Shown here piece after piece: positions 25,784 to 35,578 of a DNA stretch of 64,000 nucleotides. Source of the DNA: Lobulomyces angularis (lineage: Eukaryota > Chytridiomycota > Chytridiomycetes > Lobulomycetales > Lobulomycetaceae); contig JADHYX010000051.1 of NCBI GenBank assembly GCA_027604685.1, forward strand, positions 17,541-81,540. Direction: 5' to 3'. Every line of letters starts with the position of its first letter. The first letter of the stretch is position 1. The translations under genes and the position numbers were made by a program. The notes under the pieces are model-generated. The model did not search any database. It was not told the DNA's origin and saw nothing but the letters and a program-made list of their open reading frames with translations.

Positions 25784-26090
25784 AGTTTAAAATTTTAGTA
25801 CAATTTAGAAAAATTTTTGGTGAGGAGTTTGTCAACAATTGGACATGGACACTACTACAAGTTGTCCATTTGTAGGATAAATAATGATTAAATAGTAATG
25901 AAATCAATGGATATAAGCAGATCCAGGTGATTTTACTGAAGGTTAATTCTATAGCCTAAAAAAGCTTGAGATAAATTGACAAGCAAAGTATTTGTCCGAT
26001 TTTCCATAATTGTATAAAACTCCAAACTTCAATGTTTTAATTTCTTAAAGGCCAACACCTCCTTAATTCAACAATCTCATATAAAATTAA
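25784..26090. promoter_or_regulatory. Shared upstream region of VPS13 and EEP hydrolase
   Basis: 307 bp separate the divergent start codons of VPS13 (25783, -) and the EEP hydrolase (26091, +). The sequence is AT-rich. I see no defined motif, but both promoters must lie here or within the first exons. Confidence 0.5.
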
Positions 26091-27312
26091 ATGTCTTTAA
26101 GCAACAACAACTGTAGAATTTTGTCCTTAAACTTCTTTTTGAGGTATGATTTTTTTTTTTTTTCTACTTAAATTTTATTTTTGAAGACCTCCTCCAATTA
26201 GAACTTACTGGATTTCAAATCATAAAGAAGCAAGGCTAAAGCTATTTACTGAAACCGTATTGGATAATTTTGATGTTATCTTACTTCAGGAAACTTTTAA
26301 AACAGGAAGTTCTAGGCAAAAAAGACTAGTCAAGATAGCTTATTCTAAAGGGTTCCAATATTCTACTTCTTTAAGTCCGGTTTCATTTCTCAAGACCTTA
26401 AAGGTTGATGGAGGTAAAATCCTAAATTTTTTTAAAGAACTTAGTTTTATTTGAAATTAGGTTGCACAATTTTAAGTAGATTTCCTATTGTGGAAAGTGG
26501 AATGAACTTTTACACTGGTAAAAGAAACCCTATTCTAATAGGAATTGAAATTTTTTTTTTTATCGAGCAGATGCAGTGGATGTTGACAAGTTTTCACAAA
26601 AAGGTACTTTATTTGCCAAAATTGAATTGAGCAGAGGAATATATCTGTTTGTATTCACCACGCATATGCAAGGTTCTTATTTTAATTTTTTTTTAATTAA
26701 CTTTATTTTTTAATTATTTAGCTAGTTATGAGTTAAACTGCAAAATAAATTGTCCAGAGGCATTGGCAAGGCAAATTTATTATCCTCTATAATCATTTAA
26801 TTTAAATTGAAAATTTTAGGTTAAGCCAATTCAAGGAAATTCACGATTATATAAAAGATTGTCAATTTAAGTACAAATTTAATCCCGATACAGATTGTTG
26901 TATTTTTGGTGGAGATGTTAATGTTGATGGAAAAGGAACAAATGAAATGGAAGTCCACAGTGAAGAATATTTGAGAATGTTAAGTACTTTAAAAGGTTCA
27001 GAGTTTGAAGTGAACGATTTAATATTTGACTCTTTAAATGTTCATCCTAATACGTATGACACTATATTGAAACCATTTTGGGCGAAAATTTTTAAAATGG
27101 ATAAAGAACAACAATGTTTGGATTACCTCTTTTGTTTTAAAACAAAAGATCTAAAGAAAGGTAAATTAAATAAAAACAATTTAAATTTATCTGCTGCAGA
27201 ATCCACTTTCTTCTTCAAAGATACAAAAGTATTGCCATTTAAGGTCGAAAACAGAAGTTTTACTCAGATAAGTGATCATTTCGGCTTAACGACTACCTTA
27301 ACTTTTACCTAA
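26091..27312 (+). CDS. Endonuclease/exonuclease/phosphatase-fold hydrolase, neutral sphingomyelinase-like
   Basis: Six exons (26091-26143, 26187-26413, 26461-26517, 26568-26672, 26722-26770, 26820-27312) keep frame, giving 327 aa. The N-terminus RILSLNFFLRPPPIRTYW matches the nSMase-type start of the EEP fold. Metal-binding and catalytic motifs are DVILLQE (Glu), RFPIVESG, FTTHMQ, GGDVNVDGKG (Asp/Asn), LDYLF and SDHFGLTTTL (Asp-His pair). Family role: Mg-dependent phosphodiesterases that release ceramide from sphingomyelin or inositol-phosphosphingolipids (Isc1-like). No C-terminal transmembrane pair is visible, so the best match is the soluble nSMase-like subgroup; the lipid substrate is not certain. 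The fifth intron has a GC donor (see findings). Confidence 0.85.
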
Positions 27313-27632
27313 GTTCTTTTCTATATTTTACTAGATACAAAATAATTAGATTATTTGGTAGATTTAGCTGTTTCAATCAACTATTTTGATGGTTTCAAAA
27401 TAAATAAACAAAAATAAACTTTTTTCCAAATAAAATGATGTAAAAGAATTAAAATTTTGATAAAAAAAACCAAAATTAGCGTTGCTTTAAATATTCCCAT
27501 TTGTTAAATTTATCTGTGTATTTATTGATTATAATTTAAAAAAGAGTGAAAAATGTTATATTAAAAATTTTTAAAAATGAAAAATTTAAATAATAAACAA
27601 TTAAATATTTAAAAAAAAATTAAAAATAAATC
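27313..27632. other. Convergent 3' intergenic region
   Basis: AT-rich sequence between the convergent stop codons of the EEP hydrolase (+) and eIF1 (-). It presumably carries both 3' UTRs and poly(A) sites. AATAAA-like words occur but are common by composition. No gene seen. Confidence 0.5.
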
Positions 27633-28066
27633 TTAAAAACCGTGAACCTTTACTTTATCTTTTGTAACAATTTCATTATCAACCAAAAATCCTAAAATTT
27701 TTTGTCTCTGGTCACCTTGCAACTGGATTACTTCACCAAGATCATTATCTTCAACAATATGCCCATTGCAAGCAAAGCCCTACAACGAATGTCTAAATTG
27801 CAAAATAATAAAATAATTACCTTTTTAAAAGCTTTCAATATTCTAGCTTGATCTAAGTCAGTTGGCAACCCTTGCACAGTAGTTATCGTTTTTCTTCCTT
27901 GTCTCTGCTGAATGCGGATGTCTACAAAATTATGAAAATAAAACAATGAAATTATGAAAAAAATTAAATTACGAATATATCCTTCTTGCTTTAAAACACT
28001 ATCTTTGTTGCCTCCTTCATCATCAAAATTAAGGTTATTTCCATTAAATAATATATTTTCTGTCAT
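27633..28066 (-). CDS. SUI1: Translation initiation factor eIF1 (SUI1)
   Basis: Three exons, 28066-27973, 27921-27821 and 27779-27633, keep frame and give 113 aa, the usual eIF1 length. After a variable 30-residue N-tail come IRIQQRQGRKTITTVQGLP, the acidic DLDQARILKAFKK, CNGHIVEDNDLGEVIQLQGD and QRQKILGFL, ending DKVKVHGF. This is the complete SUI1 fold. eIF1 binds the 40S subunit near the P site and enforces start-codon selection in the 43S/48S complex. The typical GRK/TTVQG basic loop is present. Confidence 0.96.
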
Positions 28067-28378
28067 AAAACTAGTTGTACAAAATTTTTTTAGAAAAAAA
28101 ATTTGTGTAACCATGTTTAAGAGCTCAAAAGTTTATTGTCTTGTCTCAATCCTTTTGAGAACAGTCTCTTTTATCGATTAAAAAAACTCTCCTTAATGAT
28201 GGCAAACAACTTAATAATTTGAATATTTTTGTACAAGTAATTTAATACATCATTAAACAAAAATAAAAAAGTGAATGTCAGACTTCAAATTATTGAAACC
28301 TTTATATTTTTTTTTCAACTTTAGAATTCTATATAATTTTATTGTAACTTTAAAAAAAAAAACTGAATCTATTGTTTT
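28067..28378. other. Spacer between tyrosinase and eIF1
   Basis: AT-rich spacer holding the tyrosinase 3' UTR and eIF1 promoter (both genes on the minus strand). No gene or structured element seen. Confidence 0.45.
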
Positions 28379-30162
28379 CTAATTTTTATAAAATTTATTT
28401 ATTTTCTCTTGAACATACTTTTTGTTTTTCAAGGACTGTTCCTCAGTTATAGATCCATAGTTATCAAGTAAATCTTTTCCATAACCTTCGTGGTAAAGTA
28501 AAGCTGCGTTGCTTAAATATCCTCTTTCTTTATTCAAGAAATCTACTAAATCATTCATCGTTTTTTCATTTTCTCTAATATAAGTTTCATTTAGTCCTAA
28601 AACAATAACAAAATTCAATAATTAATTAACAGATATGAATTCAATTAATGGTCAATACCATTTTTTTTAATGACATGTTCAGATAATGGAGAAACGTGTC
28701 TCAGGTTATATTCATCATCTCTGTCTTCACATGCTGGAGTAACTGTATTATCTAAGCTACCATGGTAAGCACCTCTTTTTTTAAATTGAAAGTGAACATG
28801 ATCCAATTCCGCTTCCATGCCGAAAAAGCTTCTTTTTATAAATTTTGACAAATTTGAAACAACATTTTTGACATTTGGTAGTGCAGCTGAGTTTGGGGTG
28901 GTAGGCAGAGCAGAGGACAACGGCTTAATTATTTTAGTGGAAACTGCTAAAACTGTTGCAGTTGTGGTGGAATTAGGTAAAAGGGTGGTGGAGTTTAAGG
29001 CTGCTGATGCGGTGGATGAAACTGCAACTGTTGAAGTTGAAGAAATTGAGACCGATGAAGAAGTAGTTGAAGTAGTTGAAGTTTCTGCAACAGAAGTAGG
29101 ATCAGGACCCTGTGCACAAAAAAAAATTTGTTTAATATTTTTAATAAAACACACTAACCCCCGTAATAGGTCCTGCACCAGCCGAGTAAGAATATCCCAA
29201 CTGACTAATGCTAAACATCTGAGAAACAGTTCTATCTGGAATAACACCGTCCATATCTAGAACATCATTACGAGATGCTTGTCCCCCAAACGGTCCAGGC
29301 CCGTTATAGTCGTTGGCAATACTTGGGTGATTTTGTTGCCAAGCTGCCCATTGTTTATCTACAAATGCATGGTGTAAGTAAAAAAGTGGATCTCCACTGG
29401 ATTCATATAAATTAGCCTAAGGTTTGTTAATTGATCAAAACTGTATTTGAATATTTACCATATTACCACCAACAAAAGAATGTACATAAGGGTGATATTG
29501 GCCCTCCATTGCCTCCCTGGCTGCGTCATAATTATTATTTCCACTTTCTATTCTCTGAACAGCTTCTGGACCAGGAAGAGACCCACCATTAAAAGATCTG
29601 GAAAAGTGATTTGCTCTAAATGGGCCATTATTATTTCCATTAGATCCAAAAAATCTGAATACTGGTGAACCTATTTTAACAGTCTTAACTACAAGTCACC
29701 TTTTGATATGAATAAGTACCTTCAGGGTTTTGTGAATCCAAAGTACCATCCCAATATGGTACTGATATCGACTGACCAGTACAGTCTCTCATTTCACTTT
29801 CTAAGGCTAACAAATACAATCTATGCCAAGGTAGAAATGCCTGTGAAATTGAAAAAAATACATATTTTCAAATAAAAAAAATTTTCTTACAGCGTTGTTA
29901 TGTGCAGCTGCAATATTTTTCGTGTGCACATTTTTCAACCTACTCCATCTGCCACTGTCCATTAAACAATTAACTGCGTCAACAAAAGCTAAAAAATGTG
30001 TAATTATTAAAGTTTCCAGAACTGGTATGTTTAAACTTTACCTTGCCCTTCACCGTTTAAACCACTTCTGTCAGAATTCATTAATTCTCTTACTTCCCGT
30101 CTGATCGAACATGTTAGCCCAATTACTAAAAATGATATTAATCTAACTCTAAAATTGACCAT
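28379..30162 (-). CDS. Secreted tyrosinase (type-3 copper oxidase)
   Basis: Seven exons (30162-30042, 29988-29891, 29840-29720, 29670-29459, 29416-29159, 29109-28659, 28596-28379) keep frame and give 492 aa. Residues 1-19 are a signal peptide (MVNFRVRLISFLVIGLTC). The CuA site reads VHTKNIAAAHNNAAFLPWHR, with three His and the Hx8H spacing. The CuB site reads HPYVHSFVGG, with GDPLFYLHHAFVDKQWAAW further on. PYWD lies between them, as in the family. After the catalytic domain comes a Ser/Thr/Val/Ala-rich linker (about residues 275-345), probably O-glycosylated, and a ~150-residue charged C-terminal part of unknown role. Family role: oxidising monophenols and diphenols to o-quinones, the first step to melanin. 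The C-terminal region does not obviously match the usual fungal tyrosinase shielding domain. Confidence 0.92.
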
Positions 30163-31234
30163 TTAAATTGTTTTTAGCTTTGAGCAGGAAAAAAAAAAAA
30201 AAAAAAATTGCTAAATAAATAAGGTATTTGTATTTTAAACCTCATTTTTGTGCTTATGGGTAAAAAAAGGGGTGACAGCAGTTGTTGCCACGAACTCCAG
30301 CACAGTTCAAGTTGGTCACTGAACCGAATCTTCCACTTTCCAAAGCTCAATTTATCAAATCTACAAGGTAATTCTTTTCAATGGAGCTCCAGTAGGGTAT
30401 ATAATGCAATCCTCAATAGATAAATATCTTTAAACTTTATCTTTTTTCTTCGTAATGTTATTTAAGGTTATTAGGGGAATGTATTAAACCAAAATTAAAA
30501 ATAAACGGTAGATTTGAATTTTATACAAATTGTAAAGGTTCCTATATTATAAAGCAAACCATATGATGTGAAGTAGATGAAAATGAGAAAGATGACTGGA
30601 AGATCCTGGTTTAAGTATAAAATTATAATAGTTAGCACTTATCAATACATATTTAAAATAGGGATGAAGAAAATTTATTTTTTTTTAATGGCCAACAACA
30701 TACAAATCCAATACAAAGTTAACTCAATAACTTTAAATAAAGTTTCCTGCACAATTGTCTGCCTCTAAATACGAAAATCAAAAAAAGTTTATTAAAATTA
30801 TTTTCTATTATTTTACTATTATTTTTTTGAACTAAAGGAAGTTTAATCAATTATTTCGAAACTCGCCACAGCAAGAAAATGCTATTATCTTCACCCATTA
30901 ACTTTACTCAAAACTACTTAATCAAATGTCCATGTTATCGTCATTGTATATATAACTCTTTTCCTCATTGCAATTTTGATTTTTTTTATATAGCAAAAAA
31001 AGCAATTTCCAAAAAAAAAAAATTGGAAGGCGAACAAATTTAACCAAAAGCATTATTTTTGAGGGATTTTTCCCAAAAGGCGTGTCTTAACCCCTCTTGT
31101 GACACAAGCTTTTGGGAAACAAGAAATGCAACTGAACAGTTTAAATAATAATATTGTTTTGATTATACCAACGGACTACAATATGAATATAACACTGAGA
31201 ATAAAGAAGTATTTTTTCAAATTCTTCTTAATGT
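30163..31234. other. 1.1-kb intergenic region with a strong hairpin
   Basis: No gene recognised. The region lies between the tyrosinase start (30162) and the SDS22 stop (31235). It contains a poly(A) run at about 30189-30207 and the inverted repeat at 31069-31119, listed separately. A 63-codon plus frame at 30577 has no protein-like character. Confidence 0.4.
31069..31119. repeat. Inverted repeat (hairpin) with 11-bp perfect outer stem
   Basis: The left arm tttcccaaaag (31069-31079) is the exact reverse complement of cttttgggaaa (31109-31119). An inner gtgtc (31082-31086) pairs with gacac (31101-31105) around a 14-nt loop. It is GC-richer than its surroundings. It lies just downstream of SDS22 and could be a 3'-UTR element, a small RNA or a chance palindrome. 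Confidence 0.6.
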
Positions 31235-32453
31235 TCAGGTGCAGTATGTAGCATCAATTTGCTTAATTGATTTCAAGGACAGTTTGATTTTGTTCCTATA
31301 AGTAGCTTTGTTCAATCTTTCCAAAGGATTGCCTTCGAAATAAACGGTATGTAAATGCATTTTATCTCCAAGTTCTTCTTCAATTTCTTTAAAACTTTCA
31401 AGTTTGTTATAGCTTGCCTACAATAAAAAAGGAAAAATTAAAGTCTTTTATGTAAGGTTACCCAAAGTTCTTCAAGTTTAACCAAACTTTTTAATCCTTC
31501 TAATTTCAGTATGAAGTTATTACCAACATCTAGAACTCTTAAATTTAAGTTACATCCCAAATTTTCAATTTTAGTTAAATTGTTATGCGATATGTAGAGT
31601 TCCTCCAAATTTCGTAATTCAGAAATCTCTTCAATCTTATTTATTCGATTGCTTTGAATACTTAGTATTCTTAAATGCGCAAACTGACTTAAGTTCTAGA
31701 ATTTTTTCTTAAAAAAATAAAAATTGTTGGGTTTTACATACTTGTAAGGAAACAATTTTATTTTTTCCTAACCATAAACTATCAAGTTGGACCAAGGTAT
31801 CTAGATTTTCAATTTTTCGAATTTTATTGGCTCCCAATTCCAAGTTTTTTAATTTTTTTAATTTTTCCAAACCTTGTCGATAAATAAAAAATTTAAACTA
31901 ATAATACCTTCAATAACAGTTATTTTATTTCCAATTAAAAACAGTTCCGCCAATTCAACTAAATTCTCTATGTCACTAATGTTTTTGATTTTATTGAAAC
32001 TTAAATCTAAATACTGGAGATTTTTATATAGCAAACTAAAATTTTCAATTTTTGATATTCTATTATCATATAAATCTAATTCAAGAACATTGTCATTTTT
32101 TAAATTTATAGAATCAAACTTTGTTAGTAAATTTTGTCGAAGAGAAATTTTCTACATTGGGTAATAAAATAAAAAAATCAAATTTTTGGGAATCAATATT
32201 GCTATTTCTTTTCTTACCTTTAAATTAACAAATCTATCAATGTTTAAATCTTCCAATGTCGTCAACCTATTATGAGTTAAGTCTAAAACAGTAATGTCAT
32301 TTGGTAAATGATCTAAAAATCCAGCTAATTGCAAAACATACAAACAACAAATTACTCTATTGTAGTGTTATTTGATATACCATTTGAGATTTCACAGAGG
32401 GTACTTTCCTCTGCTTGATTTTCAGTGGAGACTGAGACTTTTTTTTCGTTCAT
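31235..32453 (-). CDS. SDS22: SDS22-like leucine-rich-repeat regulator of protein phosphatase 1
   Basis: The start at 32453 (MNEKKVSVSTENQAEESTL) is followed by about six short exons, ending at TGA 31235-31237. The body is 22-residue SDS22-type repeats, LxxLxLxxNxIxxIxxLxxLxx, for example LDLYDNRISKIENFSLLY, LDLSFNKIKNISDIENLV, LELGANKIRKIENLDTLV, LWLGKNKIVSLQNL and LDVGNNFILKLEGLKSL. The C-terminal cap has TVYFEGNPLERLNKATYRNK then IKQIDATYC, the conserved LRR cap of SDS22/PPP1R7. Family role: binding PP1 catalytic subunit, controlling its maturation and mitotic function. Introns fall between repeats (for example 31418-31461). Confidence 0.93.
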
Positions 32454-32484
32454 AAAAATCTTAAAACCATAAAACCCTATTATA

Positions 32485-32685
32485 ATGCAAAAAACAAATT
32501 TTACAAAAACCAATTTAAATAAAGCTCAAAAAGCCACAGTATTGAACAAGTTGAAAATTAATGAAAACAATGTTGATTCAAATCAGAATACGTTGATCAC
32601 TGAAGTATTGCCTCCTAACTTAGATTCATTTACTCAAAAAGGCTTTAATGATTACAATTTCGACTTAAATTTTAAATTTTTATAA
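32485..32685 (+). CDS. Possible small protein, 66 aa
   Basis: A single-exon frame whose start is only 31 bp from the divergent SDS22 start. The product is polar (Asn/Lys/Thr-rich; MQKTNFTKTNLNKAQK ... GFNDYNFDLNFKFL) with no signal peptide, membrane segment or known motif. The codon bias is consistent with neighbours, but AT-rich DNA makes short frames common. It could be a real short gene or the 5' region of SDS22. Confidence 0.35.
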   Translation: MQKTNFTKTNLNKAQKATVLNKLKINENNVDSNQNTLITEVLPPNLDSFTQKGFNDYNFDLNFKFL

Positions 32686-32803
32686 AGTTTTGTATTATAC
32701 TATTTGATTTTAAGATTTTGATTTTTAAAGTACTTAAAAATTCTTTCGTAATAAATGAGTTTTAAGATATGAAACAATATAAATCGTTGTGAAAAAAAAA
32801 AAA

Positions 32804-34297
32804 TTAAATAAATATCTGCCTCAATTCAGTAGGAGCGGTTATAATTTGACATTGCGGACAAACTCTTTTAAAAGCTAAACTCTGCAACCAACATCTAATT
32901 TTTAAATAAAAAATAATAAAATAAATTAACGAAAAACTGCTATACTTTTCACAATGAACATGCCAACAATTAATGCTGACGCAGGGTTTATCATAAAAAT
33001 TTAAACAAATTAAGCAGTTTGGTATATTGAAGATTTTGTCATTATCGTTGTTGGAACTTTTCTCTCTATTGCTATTGGTGAATCTTTTTAAAGTTTTTAT
33101 TTCCATCTTTAAACTTTCTATAATTAATTTTGAATCTGGTGGAATTGATGGGTTTTTCAGTATTAATGTCAGCTCTTGATCTGAATCAGAATCTTGATAA
33201 AAGATTAATGGAAACTTTAAAAAAAATACCCTCATTTTCAACATCAAGCAGATTGTCATCAATTTTATCATTATTTAAATTTTTTACAATTAAAGCATTT
33301 TCATCTAAAAATGCTGTTTCCACATTGGTGTCTATTTTCAATTCAGAAACATTTTCATCAGTTGCTGTAAAAAACTGCTGTAATGCTTCTTCACTTAAAT
33401 GTGAGTTTCCGTATATCGTACTAGACTCTTCTTCAATTTCAACGTCCTCGTCTACATCTTTATCGGTTTTTTTATTTACTGAATATCCAATGTCTTCATA
33501 ATTTCCTAAAAAACACAACTTTTAAGCACATATTACCAAACAATACCTTGCAGCAAAGATGTGGCTCGTACTCTTGTTTGACCGGCCCAGGTATACTCTT
33601 CCCAGTCATTTGACTTTTTGAATGAATTATTGCCATTATCCAAATTATTACTAGCATTTTCTACATTGCATGATATAGCTAAACATTCATCAATATGTAG
33701 ATTAACCAAGTGGGTATCTAGTGGTAAAGGCTTTTGGCACATGAAACAAATTTGATTTAAAAGAGACAATTCTAATAAAACGTTATATAGCGCATTGCAA
33801 AATATTGATACCCTTTTCTGTTGCATCCAAAAATTTTTTTTTTTTTTTTTGATTGAACTGAAGGATATCCGAATTATCCAAATTTTGTCTTTTTAATCTG
33901 GAAGCTTTTAGCTTGCATAATATCTAAACTACAATTAAATATAACTTTTTATATAATTCTGTATTAATTTTACCTGTTCATTCTCATCTAATTTCATTTT
34001 CCTGCCTTTTTTTAGTTGTTGAGAAGCCAATATGGCAGCATTTCTTTTAGTTCTATAAAGAACATTTAGTGAAGTTTGTTTAGGTAGAAAATGAAAATGA
34101 AAAAAAAGGGTAAAACCTTTTTTCTACTATCTTGTCTGCTTTAACTAGTTCAAGCTCTTTCATATAGTGATTTTCAAATTGATCAGAAGTTAATTTTTTT
34201 TCACAGATAGGACATTCTTTAAATCAATTTTTTATTAAAAACTGAATTGCCTTTGATAGTTTTATATTTATATGAGCAAAAAAATGATACCTTGCAT
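32804..34297 (-). CDS. RNF220-type RING-finger E3 ubiquitin ligase
   Basis: The C-terminal RING is clear: NCLICLNFYDKPCVSINCWH, then HCEKCWLQSLAFKRVCPQCQ, ending TAPTELRQIFI. Upstream come WEEYTWAGQTRVRATSLLQG and the zinc-finger-like CFMCQKPLPLDTHLVNLHIDEC. Further upstream are ECPICEKKLTSDQFENHYMK and RTKRNAAILASQQLKK. This order is that of RNF220. Resolved exons include 34297-34291, 34216-34117 and 34052-33974. The likely first exon is only 7 nt (ATGCAAG), so the start is tentative. Around 33.83-33.95 kb the frame must change: either an A17 run (minus strand) causes a one-base shift, or an unusually long ~150-nt intron joins 33974 to an acceptor near 33818. RNF220 ubiquitinates nuclear targets in animals. 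Confidence 0.8.
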
Positions 34298-34640
34298 TTT
34301 GTTTAAAAAGGGAATACTTAAAGTGTTTTTGCTAATTATGTTGTTAATCTTGATTGGATTGCTTCACCCAATTCAGTATAGAAATTGAGTTTCTTTGGTG
34401 TAACACCTAAAAAGTGATAATAGCACAGTTCATATTTAAATCCGAATTTACGCTATAGCAATTGATAACAGTAATTTGCTGAAGTTGCCTAGATAGGAGT
34501 ATAAACGAAATTAAGTTAATCTCTACCATTTAAATCAAATTTTATTGCTTCTGCTCTAATACATAACTATAATTTTATAAAAATACTTTCCTTTTTGATG
34601 GGAAACATAGAACTACTTTGAGGATTGCCTTAATTTACTA
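34298..34640. other. Spacer between RNF220-like and NAP/SET genes
   Basis: Both neighbours are on the minus strand. No gene seen. It should hold the RNF220-like promoter and the NAP/SET 3' UTR. Confidence 0.4.
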
Positions 34641-35529
34641 TTATTCATCATCACCGTCGTCTTCAGCAAATTCATCTTCAACTTCCAACAAACCTAAGTA
34701 GCTCTTGGTGGCACTTTCATAAAAATCTAAAAATTAATGCAACAGACTAAAATACACTATAAAAACCTTTTGAAAACATAGACTCTTCATCTTCAGGCAA
34801 ATCTTCGCTTAAGAACCATTCAAAGAAAGGCGGAGGTCCTTGAGCTCTCATTAACTCTTCAAAATCATCTTCCTCCAAATCTTCCAGGTTCTCCTCTTCA
34901 TCTGCTTCTTCAAATTTCCTTTTTTTTTCTTTATGTTCAACATTATCGCTGCCTTTCTCACGTCCTTCGTGATCATGAGAACAATTCTCACCATGAACGT
35001 GAGGTTTTTTTATTAACTGTTTCCCTTCTTTCCAATCTATTGGTCCTATTTTAACTAAAAGTCTGGCATGATCATCACCTAAATCCACAATTCTAATCAA
35101 GAAAATAAATAACAAAGAAAGTTGTAACTATACTCTTTGTAAATTTGCGTTCCATTAAAAAATCCATTGTCTTTTTTAAAACTTAAAATTACTTTGTAAC
35201 TTTTACAGTTTTCTTGACTTCTTTCGACTTTTACTATGAAACGCACATTATGTAAGTAACAGATTAAATTTTTTACCTTTTTCTAACTGTTCAATTAAGC
35301 TTTTCTCCTCACCGGTAATTAATTTACTAAGCTCAGGATGGTTTAATAAACTTTTTGACCAAAAACCTTTTGTTTTTTCCACTATAGAGTTCCTTTTTTC
35401 TAAATGCTTTAATTTCTTTTTGTTGATTTTTAATAACAGCTTCTCTAACTCTTTTTCAAACTCTTTATCAATATTTAAAAGTTCTTCCTCTTCCTTTAGA
35501 CAATTTTCTAATTCTGGTGAAATTTGCAT
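34641..35529 (-). CDS. NAP/SET-family histone chaperone
   Basis: The start is at 35529 (MQISPELENCLKEEEELL). An N-terminal dimerisation helix rich in E, L and K leads into FWSKSLLNHPELSKLI and EEKSLIEQLEK. The next exon (VKVERSQENCKSYKVILSF, then KKDNGFFNGTQIYKE) splices to IVDLGDDHARLLVKIGPIDW. The late PPPFFEWFLSEDLPEDEESM block is the NAP-domain hallmark. A last short exon gives DFYESATKSYLGLLEVEDEF and an acidic D/E tail. The size (about 240-250 aa) and single acidic tail suit the SET/Vps75 branch. Family role: binding H2A-H2B or H3-H4 and assisting nucleosome assembly. Unusual: a His/Cys-rich insert (HVHGENCSHDHEG) between two NAP strands. Divergent from NDUFAF7 with 49 bp between start codons. 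Confidence 0.87.
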
Positions 35530-35578
35530 TGGTTTTTTTTTTTTTTTTTTTTTAAAAAAATAACTGCCTTATACACTA
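35530..35578. promoter_or_regulatory. 49-bp bidirectional start region with T21/A7 tract
   Basis: Only 49 bp separate the ATG of the NAP/SET gene (35529, -) from that of NDUFAF7 (35579, +). A run of 21 T (35533-35553) followed by A7 fills most of it. Poly(dA:dT) tracts of this length exclude nucleosomes and commonly mark promoters, so a shared promoter is the simplest reading. UTRs must be very short or the transcripts overlap. Confidence 0.6.

Noticed and set aside
28817..29260. Plus-strand 147-codon frame rich in Val and Glu
   Set aside because: It is the antisense of the tyrosinase Ser/Thr-rich linker, whose repetitive codons suppress stops on the other strand.
30577..30768. Plus-strand 63-codon frame in intergenic DNA
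   Set aside because: Composition like random AT-rich sequence, no motif, no splice context, no partner exon.
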